Notes: generated from the sequence alone by a model not told the origin. A stretch of 18,445 bases of DNA from Pseudomonas sp. (GCA_029239415.1 JAQZAY010000039.1:1-18445); one strand, 5' to 3'. Positions 7,289 through 14,385 are shown, counted from the stretch's first letter. Translations and numbers: made by a program.

Positions 7289-8725
7289 TCAGTCGGCCGT
7301 GACCATGGCAATCATTGCCGCCAGGTAGTGCTCGCCGTAGGGAGGCAGTACCCCCCACTCACGACGCGGGTCGTGGGCCGGGGCCTTGAACACGGTGCGC
7401 ATGTGGCTGAACTCGAGAAAACCTTCGCGACCGTGATAATGCCCCAGCCCGGAGGCGCCGACACCCCCGAAAGGCGCATCGTGCATGGCCGCGTGCATCA
7501 TCACCTCGTTGATCGTCACCCCACCGGACAGGCTCTGCTCCAGCACATGGCGCTGCTCGTCGGGATCGGAGCCGAAGTAGTAGAGCGCCAGTGGCCTGGG
7601 CCGCGCATTGATGTCGGCCAGCACCGGAGCGAGCGCCTGGTAGGTCAGCACCACCATTGCCGGACCGAAGATCTCCTCGCGCATGATCAGGCTGTCGCGC
7701 GGCGGGTTGACCACTACCTGCAAAGGCCGCCGGCGATCACGGGTATCGACCGGCACGGGCTCGGGCAGGCACTCCACCCGTGCGCCCAGGTCCTTTGCCT
7801 CCTGAACATAGCTTTCGACCCGTTCCACATGCCGCTGGTTGACCACCGCGACAATGTCGGGATTGCCCGCCACCGTGGGGTTGAGCTCGCAATACGCGCT
7901 GCGCAGCTTGGCCAGGAACGGCTCCAGCTGGTCTTCTGGCACGTAGACGAGGTCAGGGTTGATGCAGATCTGCCCGCCATTGCTGGCCTTGGCGACGGCG
8001 ATACTGAAGGCGGCGCGGTCCAGGTCGGCGGTGGGCGCGACGATCACCGGCGACTTGCCGCCCAGTTCGAGAGTGACCGGCACCAGGTTCTGCGCGGCGT
8101 TGCGCATCACCGAGCGACCCACTTCGGTGCTGCCGGTGAAGACCAGGTGATCGAACGGCTGGCCGGAAAACGCTTTGGCGACCGAGGAATCGCCGGTGAT
8201 GACCGCGATTTCCAGCGGATCTACATGCCGCGCGAACAACTGCTTGAGCAGCGCGGCGGTACGCGGCACCACGTCGGAGGGCTTGAGCACCGCACGGTTA
8301 CCTGCCGCCAGCGCCGAGGCCAGCGGACTGAGCAAGGTGTACAGCGGCGCATTCCAGGTGCCGATGATGCCCACGCTGCCCTTGGGCTGGTGCATCACCC
8401 AGGCTTCGGCGCCGAGCAGGTCATAGGGCGCGAACGGCTGGCGCCGCTCGTCCTGCATCCAGCCTTGCAGGTGGTCGCGGGCATGCTTGAGCGAAGCCAG
8501 GGCGCCCAGCACATCGTTCATCAGCGAGAACCCGGCGGGGCGTCCGCCGAAATCCAGGTCGATGGCCTCGGTCAGCTCGGCGTGGTGGTCGACCAGCAGC
8601 TCGATCACCTGCTGCAGGCGCTGGCGGCGGGTCGCCGCGCCGACTGCGCCCTCGGCGTTGAACGCGGCTTTCTGACGGGCCAGCACGCAGCTCAGCTCAT
8701 CTACGGTCGGGCAGCTTGGATGCAT
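7289..8725 (-). CDS. NAD(P)-dependent aldehyde dehydrogenase, coniferyl-aldehyde dehydrogenase (CalB)-like
   Basis: This 478-residue aldehyde dehydrogenase oxidises an aldehyde to a carboxylic acid. Visible motifs are IIGTWNAP (active-site Asn125), FTGSTEVG (197-204), ELGGKSP (general base Glu220) and NGGQICINPD (nucleophile Cys254). The shortened N- and C-termini and the final PYGEHY-type segment follow the coniferyl-aldehyde/long-chain aldehyde dehydrogenase branch. The start at 8725 is supported by AAGGGG about 6 nt upstream. It is the first gene of the minus-strand operon and shares a 199-nt divergent promoter region with the flavin reductase gene, which contains a perfect palindrome. Oxidation of a side-chain aldehyde released during degradation of the cluster's substrate would fit, but a wood-derived aromatic aldehyde is an alternative. 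Confidence 0.9.
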   Translation of the reverse strand: MHPSCPTVDELSCVLARQKAAFNAEGAVGAATRRQRLQQVIELLVDHHAELTEAIDLDFGGRPAGFSLMNDVLGALASLKHARDHLQGWMQDERRQPFAPYDLLGAEAWVMHQPKGSVGIIGTWNAPLYTLLSPLASALAAGNRAVLKPSDVVPRTAALLKQLFARHVDPLEIAVITGDSSVAKAFSGQPFDHLVFTGSTEVGRSVMRNAAQNLVPVTLELGGKSPVIVAPTADLDRAAFSIAVAKASNGGQICINPDLVYVPEDQLEPFLAKLRSAYCELNPTVAGNPDIVAVVNQRHVERVESYVQEAKDLGARVECLPEPVPVDTRDRRRPLQVVVNPPRDSLIMREEIFGPAMVVLTYQALAPVLADINARPRPLALYYFGSDPDEQRHVLEQSLSGGVTINEVMMHAAMHDAPFGGVGASGLGHYHGREGFLEFSHMRTVFKAPAHDPRREWGVLPPYGEHYLAAMIAMVTAD

Positions 8726-8812
8726 CGTTTTCCCCTTGCTCAGACTGGTCGGATGCCCGGGCTGCGCCCGTGACGGCAGGCACCCACACTAGCGGGAAGG
8801 CCGCGCCCGCGC

Positions 8813-8830
8813 CTCGTCCGATCGGACGAG
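8813..8830. promoter_or_regulatory. Perfect 18-bp palindrome, putative operator (copy B)
   Basis: CTCGTCCGATCGGACGAG reads identically on both strands. It lies in the divergent gap between the aldehyde dehydrogenase (start 8725) and flavin reductase (start 8925), roughly 90 nt from each start. The 16-bp core (8814-8829) recurs with 14/16 matches at 482-497 and 12/16 at 5634-5649. The size and symmetry suit a dimeric TetR- or GntR-type regulator; no regulator gene is present in the window. Confidence 0.65.
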
Positions 8831-8846
8831 AATCGAGCACTTGCGT

Positions 8847-8862
8847 TAGTCCGTTGAGACGA
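8847..8862. promoter_or_regulatory. Possible second, weaker operator copy
   Basis: TAGTCCGTTGAGACGA matches 12 of 16 positions of the palindrome core at 8814-8829. Its centre is 33 bp from the centre of that site, close to three helical turns, which would allow two dimers to bind the same DNA face. The match is marginal and function is inferred. Confidence 0.3.
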
Positions 8863-8924
8863 TGTGTGGCAAGGGCTGGACGCCGATACTGCGAGTACGA
8901 AAACACCACCCCATGAGGTCCGTC

Positions 8925-9908
8925 ATGGCAACGCCAAACACCGGTTTCGACCCCCAGGCCTTTCGGGCCGCGCTAGGCACCTTCACCACAGGGGTCACGA
9001 TCATCACCACCCAGGCCGAGGACGGCTCGCCGGTGGGTATCACCGCCAACAGCTTCAACTCGGTGTCGCTCAACCCGCCGCTGGTGCTCTGGAGCCTGTC
9101 GAAAAAGGCCCGCAGCCTGCCGGTGTTCAGCGGTGGCAAGCACTGGAACGTGCATGTGCTATCGACCGAGCAGGAATCGCTGTCTGGCCGTTTCGCCACC
9201 CAGGGCGAGGACAAGTTCGCCGAGATCGCGTTCGACGACGGGGTCAGCGAAGCGCCCTTGCTGCAGGATTGCACGGCACGCTTCCAGTGCCGCACGGCGT
9301 TCCAGTACGAAGGCGGCGACCATGTGATCTTTGTCGGCGAAGTGCTGGCCTTCGATCACAGCGAGCGGGCGCCCCTGGCGTTCCAGAGCGGTCAGTACGC
9401 CCTGGCCATGCGCAAGCCACGCAGCGAACTGCGCCTGGCCACCACCCCGCCGCCACCCGAGTGCAGCTACACCGAAGACCTGCTCGGCTACCTGCTGGGA
9501 CGCGCGCATTACCAACTGCTCAACGCCCTGCGCCGGCTGCTCGACAATCAGCAACTGGACGAGCAGGCGTTCTATATCCTTTCCGTGCTGTGCATACGCG
9601 ACAACCTCAGCCTGGAAGAGATCAATACCTTCGTGAGCTACACCGGCCACGAAGTGACGTTGCCGAGCATGCGCTTTCTTGAACGGCAGGAACTGCTCGC
9701 CATCGAGGGCGAACCCGAGCAGCCGCGCTTCGTGCTGACGGCCAAAGGCCGGGAGGCCTCCTTGCATCAGCTGGCCCTGGCCAAGATGGTCGAGGAAGAG
9801 CTGGCGGCCAAGCTGGACCCGGCCGATACGCAGGCGCTCAAGGTGCTGCTCAAGCGCCTGATCATGGTCAGTGATCCTGGCCTGCCGGACCTGTGGGCGC
9901 CACGTTGA
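8925..9908 (+). CDS. Two-domain flavin reductase with MarR-like C-terminal domain
   Basis: This 327-residue protein has an N-terminal flavin reductase-like split-barrel domain (about 1-165: FRAALGTFTTGVTIIT, GITANSFNSVSLNPP, EGGDHVIFVGEV with His133) and a C-terminal winged-helix region (about 183-320) resembling MarR proteins. The same architecture is known in the reductase component (C1) of p-hydroxyphenylacetate 3-hydroxylase of Acinetobacter baumannii, where the C-terminal domain senses the aromatic substrate and stimulates flavin reduction. It should therefore reduce FMN or FAD with NADH for a partner monooxygenase. No monooxygenase is in the window. The start at 8925 is chosen for the GAGGT site 6 nt upstream; the ATG at 8913 would destroy that arrangement. 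It is the first gene of the plus-strand operon, and its 3' end overlaps the transporter gene. Confidence 0.88.
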   Translation: MATPNTGFDPQAFRAALGTFTTGVTIITTQAEDGSPVGITANSFNSVSLNPPLVLWSLSKKARSLPVFSGGKHWNVHVLSTEQESLSGRFATQGEDKFAEIAFDDGVSEAPLLQDCTARFQCRTAFQYEGGDHVIFVGEVLAFDHSERAPLAFQSGQYALAMRKPRSELRLATTPPPPECSYTEDLLGYLLGRAHYQLLNALRRLLDNQQLDEQAFYILSVLCIRDNLSLEEINTFVSYTGHEVTLPSMRFLERQELLAIEGEPEQPRFVLTAKGREASLHQLALAKMVEEELAAKLDPADTQALKVLLKRLIMVSDPGLPDLWAPR

Positions 9909-11272
9909 CCGCCGACGCATCCGGCATGCCGCCGGCCAGGGCCGACTGGCGCAGCCATGGGCTGCTGCTGTTGCTGGCCATGGCGTTCGCCGACAACTTT
10001 GTCGGCCGACAGATCCTGGCGGTGATGATCGATCCGATCAAGGCCGAATTCGGTGTCGGCGACACGGCCATGGGCCTGATCTCGGGCCTGGCGTTCGCGG
10101 CCGTGTATGCCGTGCTGGCCTTGCCTGCAGGACGCCTGGTGGACCGCTTGCCGCGCACTCGCCTGCTGGCGCTGTCGTGCCTGTCCTGGGCACTGGCGAC
10201 CATGGCGTGCGGCCTGGCAGGCGGCTTCATCGCCCTGGCGATTGCGCGGATGCTGGTCGCGGTCAGTGAAGCGCCCACAACCACAGCGTCACTCTCGTTG
10301 ATCGCCGACCTCTACCCGCCACAGCGACGCTCGTTCGCGATCAGTTGCTTTACCGCGGCGCCGACTTTTTCCTCGATCATCGGCCTGAGCCTGGGCGCCT
10401 GGGTAGTCGAGCACCATGGCTGGCGCAGCGCCTTTTTTGCGCTGGGCGTGCCGGCGCTGCTGTTCAGCGCGCTGCTGGCCCTGATCCGCGACCCACTGCG
10501 TGGCCGCTGGGACCTGCCCAGCGCCGCAGCGGCAGCACCCTTGCTGGGATTGCGTACCGAAGCGCGCAAGCTCTGGGCCCTGCCGGCCTACCGTTGCCTG
10601 ATCCTGGCGGGTGGCCTGACTACCCTGAGTTCGTACGCCATCGGCATGTGGAACACCAGTTTCCTGATCCGCTCCCACGACCTGTCACTGCAGCATGCCG
10701 GCATGCTGGCCGGCATCATCTGCGGCGTCGCGGCGGGCATCGGCGGGCTGTTCGCCGGCTGGCTCAACGACCGGCTGAGCCCGCGCAGCGCGCATTGGCA
10801 GATCATCATCCCGGTGCTGGGCAATCTCACCGCCCTGCTCGCCCTGGTCATCTACCTGCTGTGGCCCGCAGGCATCCTCACCCATGTGGCTGGCGTGCCG
10901 GTGCCCCAGGCGATGCTCTGGTGCGCGCTGTACAGTTTCTTCGTGGTGTGGTGGGTGGCGCCGTCTTTCAACCTCGTCACTCAACTGGTGCCTTCGAGCC
11001 GTCGCGGCACAGCAATGGCGCTGCAGACCATCCTCAGCACGTTGCTGGGTGTCGGGATCGGCCCTCTGCTGACAGGTGCCTTCAGCGACCTGCTGACGCC
11101 GCTTCTGGGCGAGCAGGCGCTGCGCCACGCCTTGCTGCTGGTCAGCCTGCCGCTGCTCGGCTCGGTGGCCCTGCTGCTCCGCACGGCCGTGCATGCCAGT
11201 CCCAGTCACTACGGGCGTGCCATGACGCCGATGTTCCCCGCGCAGGCCCTCGATGAAAAAGGTCGCTCATGA
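9893..11272 (+). CDS. Spinster-type MFS transporter
   Basis: This is an inner-membrane major facilitator superfamily protein of about 459 residues with roughly twelve hydrophobic segments. The first helix region contains AMAFADNFVGRQILAVM, typical of spinster-like bacterial members, and motif A appears as GRLVDRLPRTRLL after helix 2. Helix 4-5 shows GVSEAPTTTA-like features (AVSEAPTTTAS). The start is uncertain: GTG at 9893 overlaps the flavin reductase gene by 16 nt, TTG at 9905 would overlap its stop codon, and ATG at 9926 is another option; none has a strong Shine-Dalgarno, consistent with coupled translation. The 3' end overlaps the next gene as ATGA. It most likely imports the substrate of the surrounding catabolic genes; that substrate is not determined. 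Confidence 0.88.
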   Translation: MGATLTADASGMPPARADWRSHGLLLLLAMAFADNFVGRQILAVMIDPIKAEFGVGDTAMGLISGLAFAAVYAVLALPAGRLVDRLPRTRLLALSCLSWALATMACGLAGGFIALAIARMLVAVSEAPTTTASLSLIADLYPPQRRSFAISCFTAAPTFSSIIGLSLGAWVVEHHGWRSAFFALGVPALLFSALLALIRDPLRGRWDLPSAAAAAPLLGLRTEARKLWALPAYRCLILAGGLTTLSSYAIGMWNTSFLIRSHDLSLQHAGMLAGIICGVAAGIGGLFAGWLNDRLSPRSAHWQIIIPVLGNLTALLALVIYLLWPAGILTHVAGVPVPQAMLWCALYSFFVVWWVAPSFNLVTQLVPSSRRGTAMALQTILSTLLGVGIGPLLTGAFSDLLTPLLGEQALRHALLLVSLPLLGSVALLLRTAVHASPSHYGRAMTPMFPAQALDEKGRS

Positions 11273-12006
11273 ACGATACGCTGCTTCGCACGCTGCACGA
11301 CGGTGTACTGACCCTCACGCTCAACCGGCCTGCCAGGCGCAATGCACTGGACGAGCAGATGTACGCGCAATTGGCCGACTGGATACACGCGGCGGCGGCC
11401 GACCCGCTGGTTGCCGTGGTGCTTATCACGGGCGGTCCGAAGTGCTTTACCGCGGGCAACGACCTGGCTGATTTTCGCGAGCGGCCTGTGCAATGCCTCG
11501 AGGCTCCACTGTTCCGCCTGATGGCCGCGGTGAACGCGCTGGACAAACCCTTGGTCGCTGCCGTCTGCGGCCCGGCGATCGGCATAGGGGCCACGCTGCT
11601 GTTGCACTGCGACCAGGTGTTCGTCGACCGCTCGGCCTGCCTGCAGATGCCGTTCGTGGCGCTTGCCTTGTGTCCGGAATTTGGTGCGAGCCTGTTGCTT
11701 GCGCGCCGCATTGGACAGGTGCGTGCCGCCCGGCTGTTGCTGTGCAACGAGCGGATCAACGCTGAACAAGCCGTCGACTGGGGGTTGGCCAACGAGCTGC
11801 ATGAGGAGGCTGACGCCTGCCTTGGCGCTGCGCAGCGAATGGCCTTGCACCTCACCCGGCTGCCCCAGCAAGCGCTACGGCTCAGCAAGCGATTGATCAA
11901 GGAAGGTTACCAGGCAGAACTGGCGGCGGCCATGCGGCGTGAAGGAGAGTGCCTGATACAGCAGCTGCAAGGTCGCGAGGCAAAGGCAGCCCTGGGGCTT
12001 GCCTGA
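11269..12006 (+). CDS. Enoyl-CoA hydratase/isomerase family protein, isomerase-like active site
   Basis: This 245-residue crotonase-fold protein starts at an ATGA overlap with the transporter gene. Oxyanion-hole segments are FTAGNDL (60-66) and GPAIGIGA (101-108). The first catalytic glutamate of true hydratases is absent: the helix reads GIGATLLL where hydratases have GGGCELA. A glutamate is retained at position 137 in LCPEFGAS. This pattern is that of peroxisomal-type delta3,delta2-enoyl-CoA isomerases (PECI-like), so double-bond shifting is more likely than hydration. It is the last gene of the operon, ending just before a strong hairpin. The contrast with the complete active site of the hydratase at 560-1345 suggests the two have different jobs in one beta-oxidation route. 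Confidence 0.88.
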   Translation: MNDTLLRTLHDGVLTLTLNRPARRNALDEQMYAQLADWIHAAAADPLVAVVLITGGPKCFTAGNDLADFRERPVQCLEAPLFRLMAAVNALDKPLVAAVCGPAIGIGATLLLHCDQVFVDRSACLQMPFVALALCPEFGASLLLARRIGQVRAARLLLCNERINAEQAVDWGLANELHEEADACLGAAQRMALHLTRLPQQALRLSKRLIKEGYQAELAAAMRREGECLIQQLQGREAKAALGLA

Positions 12007-12009
12007 CAA

Positions 12010-12033
12010 CAGGCGCGGGCTGTGCCGCGCCTG
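12010..12033. terminator. Bidirectional hairpin terminator between convergent genes
   Basis: A perfect 9-bp inverted repeat, CAGGCGCGG (12010-12018) and CCGCGCCTG (12025-12033), has a 6-nt loop GCTGTG. It fills the 35-nt gap between the stop of the plus-strand isomerase gene and the stop of the minus-strand outer-membrane protein gene. There is no clear U tract on either side. Confidence 0.7.
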
Positions 12034-12041
12034 CTCGGTCC

Positions 12042-12785
12042 TCAGAACGCCAGGCCTACCTTGAAGCCATACTCGTCACGCTTGAGCTTGGTGTTGTCCG
12101 CCACGTCCGAATCACCGTCGAGCTTGTACTCGGTGCGGGTGTAGTAGACACCGGCGTGGATCGGCAGGCCTTTCTGGTTCATCAGCAGGCTGACTTCGGC
12201 GTACGGGTTGGTGCGGTCCTTCAGGTCGACGCTGTCGCTGCCGAAGTCATCGACCTTCAGGCGGGCACGGCCATCGATGGTGTGGCGGGCGCCCACTTCG
12301 ACACGCAGGGTCGAGTTGTCGAACTGGTGGTTGTAGCCCACCGCGGCCTTGGCGAAGGGCGACTTGGCGGTCAGGCGGGTGTCGAGGTCGTCGATCTCGG
12401 GCTCATAGCGCGTCCAGGAGTAGCCACCGCCCACGGTGAGGTCGACAAAGTTGCGCGCATCGAGCGCCGCGCGGAAACCGACGTCCAGGTCTGCCTGGGC
12501 TTCCTTGAGCTTGTTGTCGTCCTTCTCGCCGTACTTGGCCTCGGCACCGATCTGGTAGATCAGGCCGGATTCAGCGGTCATCTTGTTGCCGAAGGTCGCG
12601 AACACGCCGCCCTGGCCCAGGTCGTCCTTCTCGGAGTCGCTACCGCCTTCGAGCTTGAATTCGTTGTAGCTGCCCTGCAGGCCGACAGTGAAGATCGGAT
12701 CGGTCGGTGGTGCGGCGAATGCACTCAACGGTGCGCCCGCCAGGGCCAGGATGCAAGTGTTGCGCAGCAGGTTGCGAGTAGCCAT
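12042..12785 (-). CDS. Outer-membrane beta-barrel protein, family not named
   Basis: This is a 247-residue secreted protein. A signal peptide is visible (MATRNLLRNTCILALAGAPL, with likely cleavage after AFA at residue 24). The mature part alternates polar and hydrophobic residues, is rich in Gly, Tyr, Asp and Lys, and ends VGLAF with the terminal Phe typical of outer-membrane barrels. Roughly eight to ten amphipathic strands can be imagined (for example FTVGLQGSYNEFKL, FVDLTVGGGYSWTRYEP, HAGVYYTRTEYKL). The start at 12785 is chosen because it gives a clean signal peptide; the GGAG upstream is rather far (about 10 nt), and an in-frame GTG at 12932 would add an unlikely non-signal extension. 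I do not recognise a named family or substrate. It converges on the isomerase gene and diverges from the DUF1624 gene. Confidence 0.8.
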   Translation of the reverse strand: MATRNLLRNTCILALAGAPLSAFAAPPTDPIFTVGLQGSYNEFKLEGGSDSEKDDLGQGGVFATFGNKMTAESGLIYQIGAEAKYGEKDDNKLKEAQADLDVGFRAALDARNFVDLTVGGGYSWTRYEPEIDDLDTRLTAKSPFAKAAVGYNHQFDNSTLRVEVGARHTIDGRARLKVDDFGSDSVDLKDRTNPYAEVSLLMNQKGLPIHAGVYYTRTEYKLDGDSDVADNTKLKRDEYGFKVGLAF

Positions 12786-12998
12786 CCGCAGGTATCTCCA
12801 TGATAGAAAGTGGCAGTCAAATGCAAACGATTCGAAACACGTGCTTTGAAAAAGTTCTGAAAAGAATGTGAAAAAACCGTTTTTTACGTAGGCCTTATCG
12901 AAGAACTCTCTTCCACAGCAAAATTCTCCCACGTGCGCATCAAATGGTTATAAGATAACGTTTCATTTGATAGCCACCTCTTGCCTGCGATTCCTTCC
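12786..12998. other. AT-rich divergent intergenic region
   Basis: This 213-nt gap between the outer-membrane protein gene and the DUF1624 gene is clearly richer in A and T than its neighbours and must hold promoters for both directions. It contains an A6/T6 dyad (12871-12885) and the nested inverted repeat at 12939-12971. I could not assign convincing -35/-10 pairs, and no coding sequence was found in it. Confidence 0.6.
12939..12971. repeat. Nested inverted repeat upstream of the DUF1624 gene
   Basis: The outer arms ATCAAATG (12939-12946) and CATTTGAT (12964-12971) are perfect complements. Inside them GTTAT (12947-12951) and ATAAC (12955-12959) pair around AAG. The element ends 27 nt before the ATG at 12999 and overlaps a possible -10 hexamer (TATAAG, 12949-12954), so it could be an operator or a leader hairpin. 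Function is unknown. Confidence 0.5.
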
Positions 12999-14165
12999 AT
13001 GACAAGCGCCGCCGCCACCCCTACCCTGGTCACCCAGCGCCTGCAGAGCATTGACGCCCTGCGCGGCCTGGTGATTCTGTTCATGCTCCTGGACCACGTT
13101 CGAGAAACCTTTTTTCTGCACCGCCAGGTCAGCGATCCGATGTCCATCGACGCCACCGACCCGACGCTGTTCTTCAGCCGCACCCTGGCGCACCTGTGCG
13201 CACCGGTGTTCGTACTGCTGACTGGCCTGTCTGCCTACCTCTATGGCGAGAAACACCAGGGCCGGGCAGACGTCTCGGCCTTCCTGTTCAAGCGCGGCCT
13301 GTTCCTGGTACTGCTCGAATTCACCTTGGTCAACTTCGCCTGGACCTTCCAGCTACCCCCGAGCGTCATCTACATGCAGGTGATCTGGGCCATTGGCGTG
13401 AGCATGATCGCCCTCGCCGCGCTGGTCTGGCTGCCGCGAGCCTGGTTGCTGGCGATCGGCGTGGCGATCGTCGCCGGGCACAACCTGCTCGACGGCCTGC
13501 ATTTCGCACCCGGTTCTGCCATGCACCTCCCTTGGGCCATCCTGCATGACCGCGGCTGGCTTGAGGTCTCCGACAGCTTGCGCCTGCGCACGTCGTACCC
13601 GGTGCTGCCGTGGATCGGCGTGATCAGCCTGGGCTACGTGCTGGGGCCCTGGTTCACCCGCGCCAGCACGCCGGGCGAGCGCCAGCATCGCCTGCTGCTG
13701 CTCGGCGCCAGCGCGCTGGTCTGCTTTGTCGCCTTGCGCATGCTCAACGGTTACGGCGAGGCACCATGGTCGGGCTACCCGAGCGTGACGCAGACCCTGA
13801 TGAGCTTCTTCAACATCACCAAGTACCCGCCGTCGTTGTTGTTCCTCACCCTCACCCTGGGTATCGGCCTGCTGTTGCTGCGCGCGTTCGAGCGCGCCGG
13901 GCAAGCCCGATGGGTCACGGCCCTGGCGGTGTTCGGCGCCGCGCCGATGTTCTTCTACCTGCTGCACCTGTACGTGCTCAAGCTGCTGTACCTGGCCAGC
14001 GCCGCCCTGTTCGGCCTCAACCAGGGCGACTACTTCGGCTTCGACGGCATCGGCGCGGTGTGGCTGGTCGCGGTGCTGCTCAGCGCGGCCCTGTACCTGC
14101 CGGTGCGCGGGTTCGCCCGGCTCAAGGCCCGGCGGCGCGACATCGCCTGGCTCAAGTACTTCTGA
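12999..14165 (+). CDS. DUF1624 / HGSNAT-like membrane acyltransferase family protein
   Basis: This is a 388-residue integral membrane protein with about ten hydrophobic segments. The N-terminus reads RLQSIDALRGLVILFMLLDH, the hallmark of DUF1624 proteins related to heparan-alpha-glucosaminide N-acetyltransferase, including Asp19, Arg22 and the candidate catalytic His33. Such proteins are thought to move acetyl groups across a membrane onto an acceptor; the bacterial substrate is not known. The start at 12999 puts the family motif near residue 14; a TTG at 12981 is the only nearby alternative, and neither has a clear Shine-Dalgarno. It stands alone, divergent from the outer-membrane protein gene and followed by a hairpin before the cobalamin riboswitch. 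Confidence 0.85.
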   Translation: MTSAAATPTLVTQRLQSIDALRGLVILFMLLDHVRETFFLHRQVSDPMSIDATDPTLFFSRTLAHLCAPVFVLLTGLSAYLYGEKHQGRADVSAFLFKRGLFLVLLEFTLVNFAWTFQLPPSVIYMQVIWAIGVSMIALAALVWLPRAWLLAIGVAIVAGHNLLDGLHFAPGSAMHLPWAILHDRGWLEVSDSLRLRTSYPVLPWIGVISLGYVLGPWFTRASTPGERQHRLLLLGASALVCFVALRMLNGYGEAPWSGYPSVTQTLMSFFNITKYPPSLLFLTLTLGIGLLLLRAFERAGQARWVTALAVFGAAPMFFYLLHLYVLKLLYLASAALFGLNQGDYFGFDGIGAVWLVAVLLSAALYLPVRGFARLKARRRDIAWLKYF

Positions 14166-14178
14166 ACCCAGGCCATTC

Positions 14179-14197
14179 CCATCCGGCGGCCGGATGG
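14179..14197 (+). terminator. Hairpin terminator of the DUF1624 gene
   Basis: A perfect 8-bp inverted repeat, CCATCCGG (14179-14186) and CCGGATGG (14190-14197), with a CGG loop starts 13 nt after the stop codon at 14165. It is followed by TCTAC, not a strong U run. It separates this gene from the riboswitch-controlled operon. Confidence 0.6.
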
Positions 14198-14212
14198 TCT
14201 ACCATGCCGCCC

Positions 14213-14385
14213 GCCGGTTTCCACACGGAACTAACAGGGAATCCCCGGCCCGCCATGCGCGGGCCAAACGGAACTGCCCCCGCAACTGTAAGTGCCGAGC
14301 CTGCTCCATCGATGCCACTGGGACAACACCCCGGGAAGGCTGGAGCCGGGCCATGACGCACCAGTCAGGAGACCTGCCGGCAAAC
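14213..14385 (+). promoter_or_regulatory. Cobalamin (AdoCbl) riboswitch
   Basis: The conserved core elements occur in the correct order: CTAACAGGGAA (14231-14241), TGCCCCCGCAACTGTAAG (about 14275-14292), GCCACTGGG (14314-14322), CCGGGAAGGC (14331-14340) and the B12 box AGTCAGGAGACCTGCC (14363-14378). The closing P1 stem can form between GCCGG (14213-14217) and CCGGC (14377-14381). It lies 5' of the BtuF-like gene on the same strand, so the whole five-gene operon is predicted to be repressed when adenosylcobalamin or a related corrinoid is plentiful. Confidence 0.95.

Noticed and set aside
5541..8773. Two long plus-strand open frames (5541-6923 and 7265-8773) opposite the amidase and aldehyde dehydrogenase.
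   Set aside because: The minus-strand proteins carry complete catalytic motifs; the plus-strand translations are rich in His, Arg and Gln with no family features.
12786..12840. A TTGCAT/TATCAT pair on the minus strand as promoter of the outer-membrane protein gene.
   Set aside because: The spacing is only 15 nt and the transcript would start after the only GGAG ribosome-binding candidate.
12786..12932. Upstream extension of the outer-membrane protein to a GTG at 12932.
   Set aside because: It would bury the clear signal peptide behind 49 Cys- and Phe-rich residues encoded by AT-rich intergenic DNA.
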